Positions 33,522 to 42,377 of a stretch of 54,965 nt of DNA are shown here, piece after piece. Both the position numbers and the translations under genes were made by a program. Within the stretch, counting starts at the first letter, position 1; every line of letters begins with the position of its first letter. The notes beneath the pieces are model-generated. The model had not been told where the DNA came from, ran no database searches, and saw only the letters and a program-made list of their open reading frames with translations. Origin of the DNA: a bacterium (lineage in GTDB: Bacteria; CAYTYR01; UBA6262); assembly GCA_028712365.1 (NCBI GenBank), contig JAQTQE010000010.1, positions 1 through 54,965 on the forward strand, in the 5' to 3' direction.

Positions 33522-35195
33522 CTATTCCAATAACCGTGGAGTAATAAAGATCAACAATTCAGTTTTATCATGGGTCTTAGAGGTTTTTTTGAATAACCAG
33601 CCTAGAATAGGAATATCACCGACAAAAGGAACGGCGGAAACAGAATCGTTGTCAGTTTCGCTCATTAAGCCGCCGATGACCAGGGTCTCTCCGTTATTGA
33701 CCATGATCGTGGTCTCTGCTTCCCTGGTATGCACGATTGGGCCGAGTGTCGATGGGGTATAGGTACTTACTTCAGGACGGATTTTCATAGTGATCTGTTT
33801 GTTAATATTTATAGTTGGCGTAACTTCGAGCTTGATGCCAATATCGAGAAATTCTATTGTTGACTCTGTCGCTGTCTCCCCCGCCGCGGAACTGGAGATA
33901 GTTTTCTTTTCATAAGGAACTTTATCACCGATTATGATCCTTGCCGGTTGATTGTCAACTGTCGTGATACTGGGAGAAGAAAGCAGTTTGCTCTTGCCTT
34001 TCTGGCCCAGCATGCTGAGAGTGGCATTAACCTGCATTTTATCGATGACCGTGCCCAAGGCAATGCTTAAATTGCCCTGGTCTTGCGAGGCATTATAGGT
34101 GGTACCGGTATTTGTCGGTAAAATAGTACCTTTAGTAGCAGTCCAACTGATGCCTAGTTCCCTTAGAGAATTGGTATCTACTTCTACGATCTCAGCTTTG
34201 ATCTCCACCACATTGGGCCGGAGGTCCATTTTGCTAATGGCATCGGTTATAACCTGGATGTTGTTTAAAGCGTCAGTGATCAATAAGCTGTTTGTGCGCT
34301 TGTCCACCTGGATATTACCTTTGCTGGAGAGCAGTGGCGTGACCAGGGGTGCCGTGTCTTCAGCCCGGCCAAATTTAAGCTGCACGAAGGTGGTGACCAG
34401 GTCGGCTTTTTCTTTTTTAGAGATCCGTATGACCTGGTCGCTGATCTTAGTCATGGAAAGGCTTTTTATCTTCAGGATCGTATCAATGGAATCCTCAAAA
34501 GAAATACTATTTAGGCTGATCGTGATCGGTCCGGTCACATCTTCATCAATGATAATATTAATTCCTTTTTTTAATCCTAACGCGTAGAGCACGTCTTTAA
34601 TATCGGCATTTTCGAAATCAAAAGAAAATAATCTCGAAGAATTGGGATTGGTTGGCGCCTGGGCTGCCGGTTCTGGTATAGGCTCGGTAATAACTGGTAA
34701 TACTGCTGGTTCCGGCGAGATAACCGGGGCTGTAATTGCCTGTGGTTCCGGGTTGGCTAATACAGGCGCTGGCTCAGCCGCCTGGTCGAGTGAAACTATG
34801 ATCTCTAATCCGTCTTGTAGCGGCTTGATCTCGTATTGCGGTTTCGCGGTCAGGTCTAATACTACCCTGGTGATGGGTTGTGGGATAGCTTTATATTGCG
34901 CTGAACGCAGGCGCAAGATCGGAGCCAGGTCTATTTTTAAGTTCTTTAAAGAAGAGGCATGCTTCGTATTATATAGATCAAGTACTAACATGGTCTCAGT
35001 TTCGGCTAAAACGAAATCCTTGGTCTTTGCCGGCCCGGATAACTGGAGAATAATTTTAAATAAGGACGCTTCTACTTTGGTAGAGATCGCCTGCAATATC
35101 ACCGGGTCTGGCTCGGCTGCTGCTAAACGGGAGAACGTCCCTATCCCGAGAGCCAGGATGCAATATAGGATTAAGAAGATCGCTTTCTTGCTCAT
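33522..35195 (-). CDS. pilQ: type IV pilus secretin PilQ
   Basis: Outer-membrane secretin through which the pilus passes. The 557 residues consist of a signal peptide (about 1-27), an AMIN domain (about 35-130) that binds peptidoglycan, a Pro/Glu/Ala linker (135-185), an STN/N0 domain (FSFDFENADIKDVLYALG), an N1 domain (VDKRTNSLLITD), and the secretin pore domain (LLSSPSITTVDNQPARI, then VPFVGDIPILGWLFK and ELLIFITPRLLE at the end). With one AMIN and one N1 domain it is a short form. The ATG overlaps the pilP stop by 4 bp. Confidence 0.95.
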   Translation of the reverse strand: MSKKAIFLILYCILALGIGTFSRLAAAEPDPVILQAISTKVEASLFKIILQLSGPAKTKDFVLAETETMLVLDLYNTKHASSLKNLKIDLAPILRLRSAQYKAIPQPITRVVLDLTAKPQYEIKPLQDGLEIIVSLDQAAEPAPVLANPEPQAITAPVISPEPAVLPVITEPIPEPAAQAPTNPNSSRLFSFDFENADIKDVLYALGLKKGINIIIDEDVTGPITISLNSISFEDSIDTILKIKSLSMTKISDQVIRISKKEKADLVTTFVQLKFGRAEDTAPLVTPLLSSKGNIQVDKRTNSLLITDALNNIQVITDAISKMDLRPNVVEIKAEIVEVDTNSLRELGISWTATKGTILPTNTGTTYNASQDQGNLSIALGTVIDKMQVNATLSMLGQKGKSKLLSSPSITTVDNQPARIIIGDKVPYEKKTISSSAAGETATESTIEFLDIGIKLEVTPTININKQITMKIRPEVSTYTPSTLGPIVHTREAETTIMVNNGETLVIGGLMSETDNDSVSAVPFVGDIPILGWLFKKTSKTHDKTELLIFITPRLLE

Positions 35196-35695
35196 TCCCC
35201 TACTTTCCTGAGCCGGTATAGTAATTCTTGTTTCCCTTGTTTCATCACGACAGTATTTTCATCAACGCGGGCAACCTGGATATTTTTCATGATTCGTTTT
35301 CTTTTATCGATTAATTTTTGTTGTTGGGTGATATAGACTTTTCCGGTCATGCTATTCCTGAAGATCCCTGAATATTCTGTTTCATCTTTGACGATGCCGA
35401 TCAGTTCCATATCCCGCAACTGGACCGCGTCTGACTGGCCTGACACAACAAGAATTTTGGTCTTTGTTTTTTGTTCGTAAGTCATGCCTAGAAGAGGCAC
35501 AAACGGGTTTTTACGCCAATTCGTCCGATCCGCTAATTCCTGGCTTTGCGGTATAGGCAAAGAGATCGTGGCGGTACTGACTAGAACAGTAGTGGTGGAT
35601 TCAGGCAGGGTGGGAATTTTGGCCGAAGGCACAGCCCATAGGCAAAAAGGCAAACTCAGGAAAAATAGGGCAGATCCTATGATTTTAGCCGGCAA
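35192..35695 (-). CDS. pilP: PilP-like pilus inner-membrane/periplasmic protein
   Basis: A 167-residue secreted or membrane-anchored protein. It has an N-terminal hydrophobic segment, the KNPFVPL motif typical of PilP and GspC homologues, and a small beta domain (ELIGIVKDETEYSGIFRN) matching the PilP homology region that contacts the secretin. The start is TTG, supported by AAGGAGG seven bases upstream. No pilM, pilN or pilO lies upstream. The PilP label rests on motif and position before pilQ; a Tsap-like or PilQ-pilot alternative is less likely. Confidence 0.82.
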   Translation of the reverse strand: MPAKIIGSALFFLSLPFCLWAVPSAKIPTLPESTTTVLVSTATISLPIPQSQELADRTNWRKNPFVPLLGMTYEQKTKTKILVVSGQSDAVQLRDMELIGIVKDETEYSGIFRNSMTGKVYITQQQKLIDKRKRIMKNIQVARVDENTVVMKQGKQELLYRLRKVGE

Positions 35696-35762
35696 ATTCT
35701 TCCTCCTTTATATCAGCGCTCTGCCCGAAGGGAATGTCCATTTTGATCGTTTTCTGCCTCAT
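35685..35762 (-). CDS. candidate 25-residue leader ORF 2 upstream of pilP
   Basis: A short open frame, ATG to TAA, whose end overlaps the pilP start region and contains the pilP ribosome binding site. GAGGAG lies just before its ATG, though at only 2 bases. Its ATG overlaps the stop of the preceding 23-residue frame (ATGA), as in translationally coupled genes. Peptide begins MRQKTIKMDIPF. No family recognised; it may be a chance frame. Confidence 0.25.
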   Translation of the reverse strand: MRQKTIKMDIPFGQSADIKEEEFAG

Positions 35763-35830
35763 TTCTCCTCGACGTATCGCTCGGATACGCCATCGTCGGC
35801 GTTTGTTGAAACTGATTCAAACTGGAACAT
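35759..35830 (-). CDS. candidate 23-residue leader ORF 1 upstream of pilP
   Basis: A short frame from ATG 35830 to TGA 35759 within the predicted pilP transcript leader, giving an acidic peptide beginning MFQFESVST and ending ERYVEEK. It overlaps leader ORF 2 by ATGA. The ribosome binding site is weak (TTGGA). It may be a leader peptide, a remnant of a deleted pil gene, or chance. Confidence 0.22.
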   Translation of the reverse strand: MFQFESVSTNADDGVSERYVEEK

Positions 35831-35870
35831 TCCAATATTAATAAAATTATATAGCAGAACACGTATCTAT

Positions 35871-35899
35871 ACTATAATTAATCCGGGGGCAATTGTCAA
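35871..35899 (-). promoter_or_regulatory. sigma-70-type promoter of pilP-pilQ-rhomboid
   Basis: On the minus strand, TTGACA (35899-35894) and TATAGT (35876-35871) are 17 bp apart. The predicted transcript starts near 35864, leaving a leader of about 170 bases before pilP. The gap 35696-36025 holds this promoter, the two tiny frames, the tetR promoter and the operator; no larger gene is seen. Confidence 0.72.
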
Positions 35900-35942
35900 G
35901 ACTAATCATTAGCCCATGATAATTTATTTGCGCTTTATTCGC

Positions 35943-35971
35943 TTGACAAGTCAGGGGCTGAGTGTTAATAT
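35943..35971 (+). promoter_or_regulatory. promoter of the tetR-efflux operon
   Basis: TTGACA at 35943-35948 and TAATAT at 35966-35971, spacing 17 bp. The expected transcription start (about 35978) falls in the palindromic operator. Confidence 0.78.
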
Positions 35972-35976
35972 TAATT

Positions 35977-35990
35977 TGACTGATCAGTCA
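35977..35990 (+). promoter_or_regulatory. palindromic operator for the TetR regulator
   Basis: TGACTGATCAGTCA is a perfect 14-bp palindrome lying on the predicted transcription start and 36 bp before the tetR start codon. TGACTGATCAGTCA-type sites are common targets of TetR/AcrR-family efflux repressors. It supports negative autoregulation of the whole operon. Confidence 0.8.
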
Positions 35991-36025
35991 GATAAATGAC
36001 TCTATGGTCAATAAGGGTGGCTAAT

Positions 36026-36640
36026 ATGAAAATGAAAGGCTTTAAGAAAAAGGAAATGGTCTGGCGCCGGCAGGAAGTCTTGGCCATGGCCAGGAAGGTA
36101 TTCACTAAAAAGGGATTTCATCACTCCACTATGGATGATATCGCGGCAGCCATAGGCATCAGCAAAGGCGCGGTTTACCTGTATTTCCCCAGTAAAGAAA
36201 AACTTTTTATGGACATTATTGAACAAGGGTTAAGAGGGCGCACGGAAATGTTAAAGGAGATAGTCAATAAAAACACTGATTGCTTGTCCAAGATCAAAGA
36301 ATATATTAGCCAGGCGTTTGTTTATATGGAAAACAACCGGGATCTGGTGCAAATGTTCATGATGGTGGAAAGAGACCTGGTCTGCTCTGACCTGCACCAA
36401 AAACTTCATGGGCAGGCGATAAAGGAAATGGAACGATCAATAGAATATCTTACGGCTATCATCAGGCAAGGAGTAAAAGAAAGATTGCTCAAAGATATTG
36501 ATCCGGAAAATATAGCTCTGGGACTAAGCGGGATCATTCAAATGTTCATTATGAGAGCTATGTTCCAGAAGATGACAAAATCACTTGAAAAAGAAAAATC
36601 CTTTATTTTGGAAGCTTTTCTGGAAGGAGTAAAAGCATGA
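36026..36640 (+). CDS. TetR/AcrR-family repressor of the efflux operon
   Basis: A 204-residue repressor. The N-terminal HTH is clear (AMARKVFTKKGFHHSTMDDI, then AIGISKGAVYLYFPSKEKLF) and the rest is a helical ligand domain ending LEAFLEGV. The ATG at 36026 has AAGGGTGG at proper spacing; an in-frame ATG at 35996 lies too close to the operator. It overlaps the tolC-like gene by 4 bp, so it controls the downstream pump. Inducer unknown. Confidence 0.93.
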   Translation: MKMKGFKKKEMVWRRQEVLAMARKVFTKKGFHHSTMDDIAAAIGISKGAVYLYFPSKEKLFMDIIEQGLRGRTEMLKEIVNKNTDCLSKIKEYISQAFVYMENNRDLVQMFMMVERDLVCSDLHQKLHGQAIKEMERSIEYLTAIIRQGVKERLLKDIDPENIALGLSGIIQMFIMRAMFQKMTKSLEKEKSFILEAFLEGVKA

Positions 36641-37932
36641 ACTTGAATAAATATTGGATAATTCTGGTTTTACTGACCGGATTAATCGGGGTTGCCGGGT
36701 TCATCCAGGCCCAGGAACGGGTCCTAAGTTTGGATGAATGTATTAAGATCGCCCTGGAAAATAATAAGCAATTGCTCCTTTTCCAGGAAAAAACTAACGA
36801 TGCTGAAGCCAGGAAAAAAGAAGCGGCCAGCGGTTATTGGCCAAATATCAGCGCCACCGGAGCGTATATTTATAATCATGAATTGTATAATCAAGTAGAT
36901 TTAGATCCAAGAGATTCATATCTGGGTAAATTAAGCCTGACCCAGCCTTTGTTCATGGGAGGCAAGCTCTACCACGCCAACCGGCAAGCTGATATCGGCT
37001 TGCAGCTAGCCCGGTGGGATTATTTGAAACAGCGGGATGACCTGTTGTATCAGGTCAAGCAAAGTTTTTACACCGTACTGCTCGCCCAACAGCTGGTGCG
37101 GATCAACCAGGAAGCTTACGCAGTGGTGGCGGCACATCTGAAAGTAAGCCAGGCATTGTATAATGAAGGGAAAATGTCCAATTATGATGTCAGTCGGGTA
37201 AAAGTGCAGTTGGCTAATCAAAAAACCAGTTTGATCAAAGCACAGAATAATTTAAAAATAACCGTTGATGCCTTGATCAATATATTAGGATGGGAACCTT
37301 CGTTGGAAACAGAATTTATGGGGCAACTCGGTTATGTTGAAAAACCGGTGAAAGGTTATGAAGAAGGATTGAACCAGGCTCTGGGAAAAAGGATAGAACT
37401 ACGACAACTGCTGTTGCAAGAAGAAGCAGCTGATAGTTCTGTGTCTATAGCCCGCGGCGGCTATTGGCCGAATTTGCTCTTAAATTCAGCAGTTTCCCGG
37501 CAAAGTTATTCTCTCTATAGCAATGGAAAGATCTGGACCAATAGTTGGACCAGTACCCTGTCATTAACCATTCCGTTATTTGAAGGTTTCGCAACCAAGG
37601 CCAGGATCAGTCAGGCTAAATCGCAAAAAGAGCAGGTGCTCTTAACCAAAGCCCAATTAATTGATAGCATCAAGATCGAAGTAAAACAGGCCTATTTTAC
37701 CTTGGACCAGGCCAAAGAAAATATTGCCGGCCAAAGCGAAAACGTAGATACGGCTAAAGACAACCTGCGCATTGCCCAGGAGCGGTACAAACTGGGCTTG
37801 ATGAGTGATATTGAAGTGCGGGATGCGGAATTGACTTTGACCCAGGCAGAAATTAATTATTACCAGGCCACGTATGAATATATCATGGCCCAGGCTAAAG
37901 TGGAGAAAGCTATCGCGGAAACATTAGAATAG
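36637..37932 (+). CDS. TolC-family outer-membrane efflux protein (RND operon)
   Basis: Outer-membrane channel for the adjacent RND pump. The 431 residues have a signal peptide ending near FIQAQE, two OEP repeats with ALENNKQLLLFQEK and the second-half RISQAKSQKEQVLLTK, and long coiled-coil helices (QERYKLGLMSDIEVRDAEL). The ATG overlaps the tetR stop. The adaptor gene follows by 11 bp. Confidence 0.92.
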   Translation: MNLNKYWIILVLLTGLIGVAGFIQAQERVLSLDECIKIALENNKQLLLFQEKTNDAEARKKEAASGYWPNISATGAYIYNHELYNQVDLDPRDSYLGKLSLTQPLFMGGKLYHANRQADIGLQLARWDYLKQRDDLLYQVKQSFYTVLLAQQLVRINQEAYAVVAAHLKVSQALYNEGKMSNYDVSRVKVQLANQKTSLIKAQNNLKITVDALINILGWEPSLETEFMGQLGYVEKPVKGYEEGLNQALGKRIELRQLLLQEEAADSSVSIARGGYWPNLLLNSAVSRQSYSLYSNGKIWTNSWTSTLSLTIPLFEGFATKARISQAKSQKEQVLLTKAQLIDSIKIEVKQAYFTLDQAKENIAGQSENVDTAKDNLRIAQERYKLGLMSDIEVRDAELTLTQAEINYYQATYEYIMAQAKVEKAIAETLE

Positions 37933-37943
37933 GGAGGGAAAAA

Positions 37944-38840
37944 ATGAAGTTAAAAAGAATAGCTATTACCATTGCCGTCATTCTGGCGCTGATCGTGGGA
38001 TATCGCCTAGTGCAATTGATCAAGCGGAAAAGGATCGAGAAGAACCTGGTGGTACAAGAAGCCGTTATCCCTGTGCACTTGGCTAAGGTTCAGGCTGGTC
38101 CCATAGAATCACTGGTGAATTTTGTTGGTGAAGTGCGCGGTCTCAATGAAGCGAATATTTATCCTAAAGTCGCTGGAAAACTAATCAAAAAAGTGGTCGA
38201 TGAAGGTGTCGTTGTTGAAGCTGGACAGACTATAGCCCTCTTGGACCGGGATGAACCAGCTATGGATTACAAGGAAGTTGAAGTTACCGCGCCGATCAGC
38301 GGTGTTTTCACCGGGTATCTGGTAGACTTAGGGACCAAAATAGATCCGCAGGATCCACTGGGCAGTGTCGCTGACACCAGTATTATTAAAGTAGTAGCTA
38401 ATATCACTGAAAAAGATATTAATAGCATCAAAAAAAATGATCTGGCTAAAGTAAAAGTTGATTCCTATCCTGAGCGTGAATTTGACGGTAAGGTAGATAT
38501 GGTAAAAGCCAAGATCGACCAGAATACCAGGACCGCGGAAGTTAGTATCAGGATTGACAATAAGGAAGGGAAGCTTAAGACCGGCATGTTTGCCAAAGGC
38601 CGCATCATTAAAAAAGCCTATCAAGGTGTGCTGATTCCTATAGATGCGGTTTTAAAAGAACAGGACAGTAGTTTTGTTTATATCAGTGATGGCAAAGCCG
38701 CGGTCAAAAGGCAAGTATTCACCGGTTTGATCCAGGACAGCCTGATCGAGATCGTTGCCGGCTTAAAGGTTGGTGAACAAATAGTAATTGTGGGCCAGGA
38801 TAATCTGCGGGATGGAGCGAAAGTGGAGGTTGGGCAATGA
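37944..38840 (+). CDS. RND efflux periplasmic adaptor without alpha-hairpin
   Basis: Membrane fusion protein (298 residues) with an N-terminal anchor (about 5-24), split lipoyl domain (about 55-130), beta-barrel (about 135-220) and membrane-proximal domain. The two lipoyl halves are joined by only about ten residues (DRDEPAMDYKEVEVTAPI), so the usual helical hairpin that contacts TolC is missing. BesA of Borrelia is a known adaptor with such a lack. GGGAGGG precedes the ATG; the end overlaps the pump gene by 4 bp. Confidence 0.9.
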   Translation: MKLKRIAITIAVILALIVGYRLVQLIKRKRIEKNLVVQEAVIPVHLAKVQAGPIESLVNFVGEVRGLNEANIYPKVAGKLIKKVVDEGVVVEAGQTIALLDRDEPAMDYKEVEVTAPISGVFTGYLVDLGTKIDPQDPLGSVADTSIIKVVANITEKDINSIKKNDLAKVKVDSYPEREFDGKVDMVKAKIDQNTRTAEVSIRIDNKEGKLKTGMFAKGRIIKKAYQGVLIPIDAVLKEQDSSFVYISDGKAAVKRQVFTGLIQDSLIEIVAGLKVGEQIVIVGQDNLRDGAKVEVGQ

Positions 38841-41800
38841 GAATTACGGAATTCTGCGTTAAGAGACCGATCTTTACTATTATTATATATATAGTACTGT
38901 TGATCCTGTCTTTTGTCTCTTTGGCTAAGATCTCGGTTGACCTGATGCCGGAGATCACCTTGCCGATGTTGACTGTCATTACCTCATATTCCGGCGCCAA
39001 TGCCCAGGATATTGAAACTAAAGTTACTAAGACCATTGAAGACGCGGTGCGTACTGTCCCAGGTATAGATTCTGTGGAAAGTACTTCTAAAGAAGGCGCC
39101 TCTGTGGTCATAGCCAAATTTGAGTGGGGCACGTCTCTGGATACGGCCAGCAATGATATCCGGGATCGTTTGGAGTTTGTTAAAAGCAGGCTGCCTGATG
39201 ATGCTGATACTCCCCGGATCATTAAGTTCAATACCAGCGCTATACCCATCTTATTTATGGGAGCTAATGCCCAGGAAAGCTATGACCGCCTGAATGAAAT
39301 TATGGAAACAGATATCGCCGATCAGTTGCGGGCTGTCCCGGGAGTAGGAGCGGTGTATGTCCGTGGCGGCAAAGTCAGGGAGATCCAAGTTGTTTTAGAC
39401 ATTAACAAAATGAATGCTTACAATATTTCTCTGGACCAGGTTACCGCTAAGATCCAGCAGGAGAATGTGACCACTCCAGCCGGTGCAATATATGAAGGAA
39501 AGAAAAAATATAGTTTACGGGTCCCCGGTGAATACACGACCGTGCCTGAACTGGGCCGGACTTTACTGGCTTATCGTCAGGGGAAACCCATCTATGTGAG
39601 CGATATTGCCGAAATAAAGGATGATTTTCAAGAAGCTATAAAACGGGTCCATGTCAACCAAAAGAACGGCGGCTTTATCGTCGTGCAAAAACAGTCCGGC
39701 GCTAATACCGTGACAGTGGCCAAAGGCGTGCGGGAAAAATTAAAAACGATCTTGCAGGTTTTGCCGAAGGATGTTGACGTCAAGATACTGATGGATAATT
39801 CTGATTTTATTGTTAATTCGATCGATAATTTAAAAGGGTCAGTCTACTGGGGTGGTTTATTGGTGGTTTTGGTCTTGCTGTTTTTCTTGCGTAATCTGCG
39901 GGCCAGTTTTATCGTGGCCCTGGAAATCCCCATATCGCTGCTGGTGGCCTTTATTTTTGTGTATTTTAATGGCTGGACCATTAACGTCCTGACGTTGACC
40001 AGCTTCGCTATTGCCATCGGTATGGTCGTAGATAATGCTATTGTAGTGATCGATAATATTTACCGGCATTTAAGTGAAGGGGAAAGACCCCAGGAAGCAG
40101 CTATTTTTGGCACCGGGGAGATCGGTGCGGCTATCCTCGGTTCTACCTTGACGACAATAGTCATTTTTCTGCCTTTGATCTTTGTGGGTGGTTTTTTACA
40201 GACTTATTTTAAACAATTAGCTTTTATTGTGACTACTACCTTAATGGCCTCCTTATTCGTGGCTTATACTTTATCTCCGATGTTAGCCGGAAGTATATTG
40301 AGCCAAAAAACTTTGCATAGCAATAATAATGCCGACACCAATAAATTAGTAGACCGGTTTTTCCGCTGGAGTGAAAAATGGTTTGAACGTATGGATGAGA
40401 AATACCGTCAAATCCTGGGTTGGGCATTAAACAACCGGAAAAAAGTAATTGGCGGAGCTACGGCTATTTTTATTTTCTCCTTACTTCTGTTCCCGCTGGT
40501 GGGTACAGAATTCTTTCCCCGGGAGGACCAGGGTTTTTTACGCTTGCGCATAGAACTGCCGCGAGGGACCAATGTTGACGAAACAGAAAAAGTAGCGGCC
40601 AAGATCGAACAAATACTCCAGGATGAAGTTAAAGAACTGAGAATGTTGATGGTAGATATGGGAGAGAGCCGTGAAGCTATGGGCAGCGTGCAAGGCGGCC
40701 GTAAGGAATTATCCAATGCCGCTGATTTCTTCGGCAAGCTGGTCCCCAAGGACCAGCGTAAGCGCAGTGACCTGGAAATCATTGAAGCGGTCCGGCCTAA
40801 AATTGAAAAGATCCCCGGTTTGGTCAAGGTCAATTTCTCCAGCCAGGACCCGATGGAAGCAGCTATTATGGGTAGTGGTAAACCATTGACCGTAGAACTT
40901 TATGGCGATGACTTGTCCAAGGGGGCTGAACTATCGGACCAGATCTCCGGCATGATGTCTAAGGTCAAGGGAGTGAAAGACGTTGAAGTGAGTTTTGAAC
41001 AAGGAAATCCTGAGATCTGGGTACGGGTGGATCGCGATAAAGCTACTAGCCTGGGTTTGTCTGTAGGCTATATCGCCAATATTGTCCGCGGGACTTTTTA
41101 TGGCGTTACAGTCAGCAAGTTCCGGGACCAGGATGATGAGTATGATATTTTTATGAACCTGAATAAGGGGGAACGGACCAGTTTAATTAACCTGCTCAAT
41201 TTACCGGTCCTCTTGCCCTCTGGTAAAGCTATCCCTTTGGGAAACGTGGCCACAGTGGAAAGGCAATATGGCCCATTGGAGATAATACGTAAAGACGGTA
41301 CAAGAATGATCCGGATCGATGCCAGCGTTTATGGGCGCAGTCTGGGAGAGATCACTGCGGACGTAGAGAACCTATTGCAGAAAAAGGTCATGCCCCGTGG
41401 CTTCACGTATAAATTTGGCGGTACGATCAAAGAACAGAAATCTTCTTTCACCGATCTTTTCTATGCGTTTATCCTGGGAGTGCTATTAGTATATCTGGTC
41501 ATGGCTGCCCAGTTCGAATCTTTGCGCGATCCATTCATTATTATGTTCTCCGTGCCTTTTGCCATTACCGGGGTAATTTGGGGTTTATTGGTCGCTGGTC
41601 TGAGTTTTAATGTGATGACCTTCCTGGGCTTGATCATGTTGGTAGGTATTGTCGTTAATAATGCCATCGTGCTGGTTGATTATACCAATATCCTGCGGGC
41701 CAGGGGGATAGAACTTTTTGAAGCAGTGCAAAGAGGCGGTAAGAACCGCCTGCGCCCGGTGTTAATGACCACCATCACTACCTTGTTCGGTTTAGTACCG

Positions 41801-41953
41801 ATGGCCATCTCCCGCGGTGAAGGCAGTGAATCATGGGCCCCCATGGGAGTAGCGTTAATTGGCGGGCTGACTGTGTCCACCTTGATCACTTTGATCTTTG
41901 TACCGGTATTATATACGATCTTTGAACAAAAATTTAAACGAAAAGAGAATTAA
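38837..41953 (+). CDS. HAE1-type RND efflux pump
   Basis: Proton-driven inner-membrane exporter of hydrophobic compounds, 1038 residues. N-terminus FCVKRPIFTIIIYIVLLIL is typical. Twelve membrane segments in two halves are visible, with the proton-relay aspartate in TM4 (IGMVVDNAIVVIDN; the second acidic position is Asn as in many HAE1 pumps) and TM10-TM11 features LIMLVGIVVNNAIVLVDY. Two large periplasmic loops follow TM1 and TM7. It shares the operon with TetR, TolC and adaptor. Substrate unknown. Confidence 0.95.
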   Translation: MRITEFCVKRPIFTIIIYIVLLILSFVSLAKISVDLMPEITLPMLTVITSYSGANAQDIETKVTKTIEDAVRTVPGIDSVESTSKEGASVVIAKFEWGTSLDTASNDIRDRLEFVKSRLPDDADTPRIIKFNTSAIPILFMGANAQESYDRLNEIMETDIADQLRAVPGVGAVYVRGGKVREIQVVLDINKMNAYNISLDQVTAKIQQENVTTPAGAIYEGKKKYSLRVPGEYTTVPELGRTLLAYRQGKPIYVSDIAEIKDDFQEAIKRVHVNQKNGGFIVVQKQSGANTVTVAKGVREKLKTILQVLPKDVDVKILMDNSDFIVNSIDNLKGSVYWGGLLVVLVLLFFLRNLRASFIVALEIPISLLVAFIFVYFNGWTINVLTLTSFAIAIGMVVDNAIVVIDNIYRHLSEGERPQEAAIFGTGEIGAAILGSTLTTIVIFLPLIFVGGFLQTYFKQLAFIVTTTLMASLFVAYTLSPMLAGSILSQKTLHSNNNADTNKLVDRFFRWSEKWFERMDEKYRQILGWALNNRKKVIGGATAIFIFSLLLFPLVGTEFFPREDQGFLRLRIELPRGTNVDETEKVAAKIEQILQDEVKELRMLMVDMGESREAMGSVQGGRKELSNAADFFGKLVPKDQRKRSDLEIIEAVRPKIEKIPGLVKVNFSSQDPMEAAIMGSGKPLTVELYGDDLSKGAELSDQISGMMSKVKGVKDVEVSFEQGNPEIWVRVDRDKATSLGLSVGYIANIVRGTFYGVTVSKFRDQDDEYDIFMNLNKGERTSLINLLNLPVLLPSGKAIPLGNVATVERQYGPLEIIRKDGTRMIRIDASVYGRSLGEITADVENLLQKKVMPRGFTYKFGGTIKEQKSSFTDLFYAFILGVLLVYLVMAAQFESLRDPFIIMFSVPFAITGVIWGLLVAGLSFNVMTFLGLIMLVGIVVNNAIVLVDYTNILRARGIELFEAVQRGGKNRLRPVLMTTITTLFGLVPMAISRGEGSESWAPMGVALIGGLTVSTLITLIFVPVLYTIFEQKFKRKEN

Positions 41954-41957
41954 AAAT

Positions 41958-42025
41958 AGGAATCAGGTAATCAGGAGATCAGGAAATTACTGGTATCCTG
42001 ATACCCTGATACTCTTCTCCCTGAT
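41958..42025. repeat. palindromic array of ATCAGG words inside the efflux operon
   Basis: ATCAGG occurs at 41962, 41970 and 41978, and its complement CCTGAT at 41997, 42005 and 42020. The two sets of three face each other, making an imperfect hairpin in the 133-bp gap between the RND and PG0541 genes. No gene lies in the gap. It may moderate expression of the two downstream genes or protect the upstream mRNA. Confidence 0.75.
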
Positions 42026-42086
42026 AACCGTTCTTGAAACATAGATGCTTAAAAAGCCTTAATTAACGTAATTAAAAGGAGTTTAT

Positions 42087-42377
42087 ATGAAACTTATACT
42101 CTTTGTCTACAACGCGCCGCTCGAGAAAGAGATCATGGCCGGACTATCTGCCGCTGGTATCCAATACTATACTAAATGGGAAAAAGTGTTGGGGATAGGT
42201 AAATCCAGTGATCCAAGGCTTGACACCAATGTCTGGCCGGGATACAATTCAGCATTGTTGATCTATTGTGAGGACCAGTGCATGGCTAATATTAAGGAAA
42301 CGATCAAGAGCATTAAGAAACAATTGCCTAAGGGCAGTGTTAGTGCGTATGTTTGGCCGTTGGAAGAAGTTATATGA
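42087..42377 (+). CDS. PG0541-family transporter-associated PII-like protein
   Basis: A 96-residue protein resembling the PG0541 family of PII-like proteins found beside RND pumps. Conserved points: the N-terminal LILFVYNAPLEKEIM strand, YYTKWEKVLGIGKSSDPRL, NVWPGYNSALLIY, and a C-terminal YVWPLEEV. Such proteins are ferredoxin-like trimers and probably bind a ligand or metal; function is unproven. AAGGAG precedes the ATG. It overlaps the next gene by 4 bp. Confidence 0.82.
   Translation: MKLILFVYNAPLEKEIMAGLSAAGIQYYTKWEKVLGIGKSSDPRLDTNVWPGYNSALLIYCEDQCMANIKETIKSIKKQLPKGSVSAYVWPLEEVI

Noticed and set aside
34642-35211. Plus-strand frame of 189 codons antisense to pilQ
   Set aside because: Low-complexity shadow of the pilQ Pro/Ala linker and signal-peptide region; pilQ domains are clear on the other strand.
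35484-35912. Plus-strand open frame of 142 codons across the pilP start and leader
   Set aside because: It runs antisense to pilP, has no recognisable domain or ribosome binding site, and conflicts with the minus-strand promoter.
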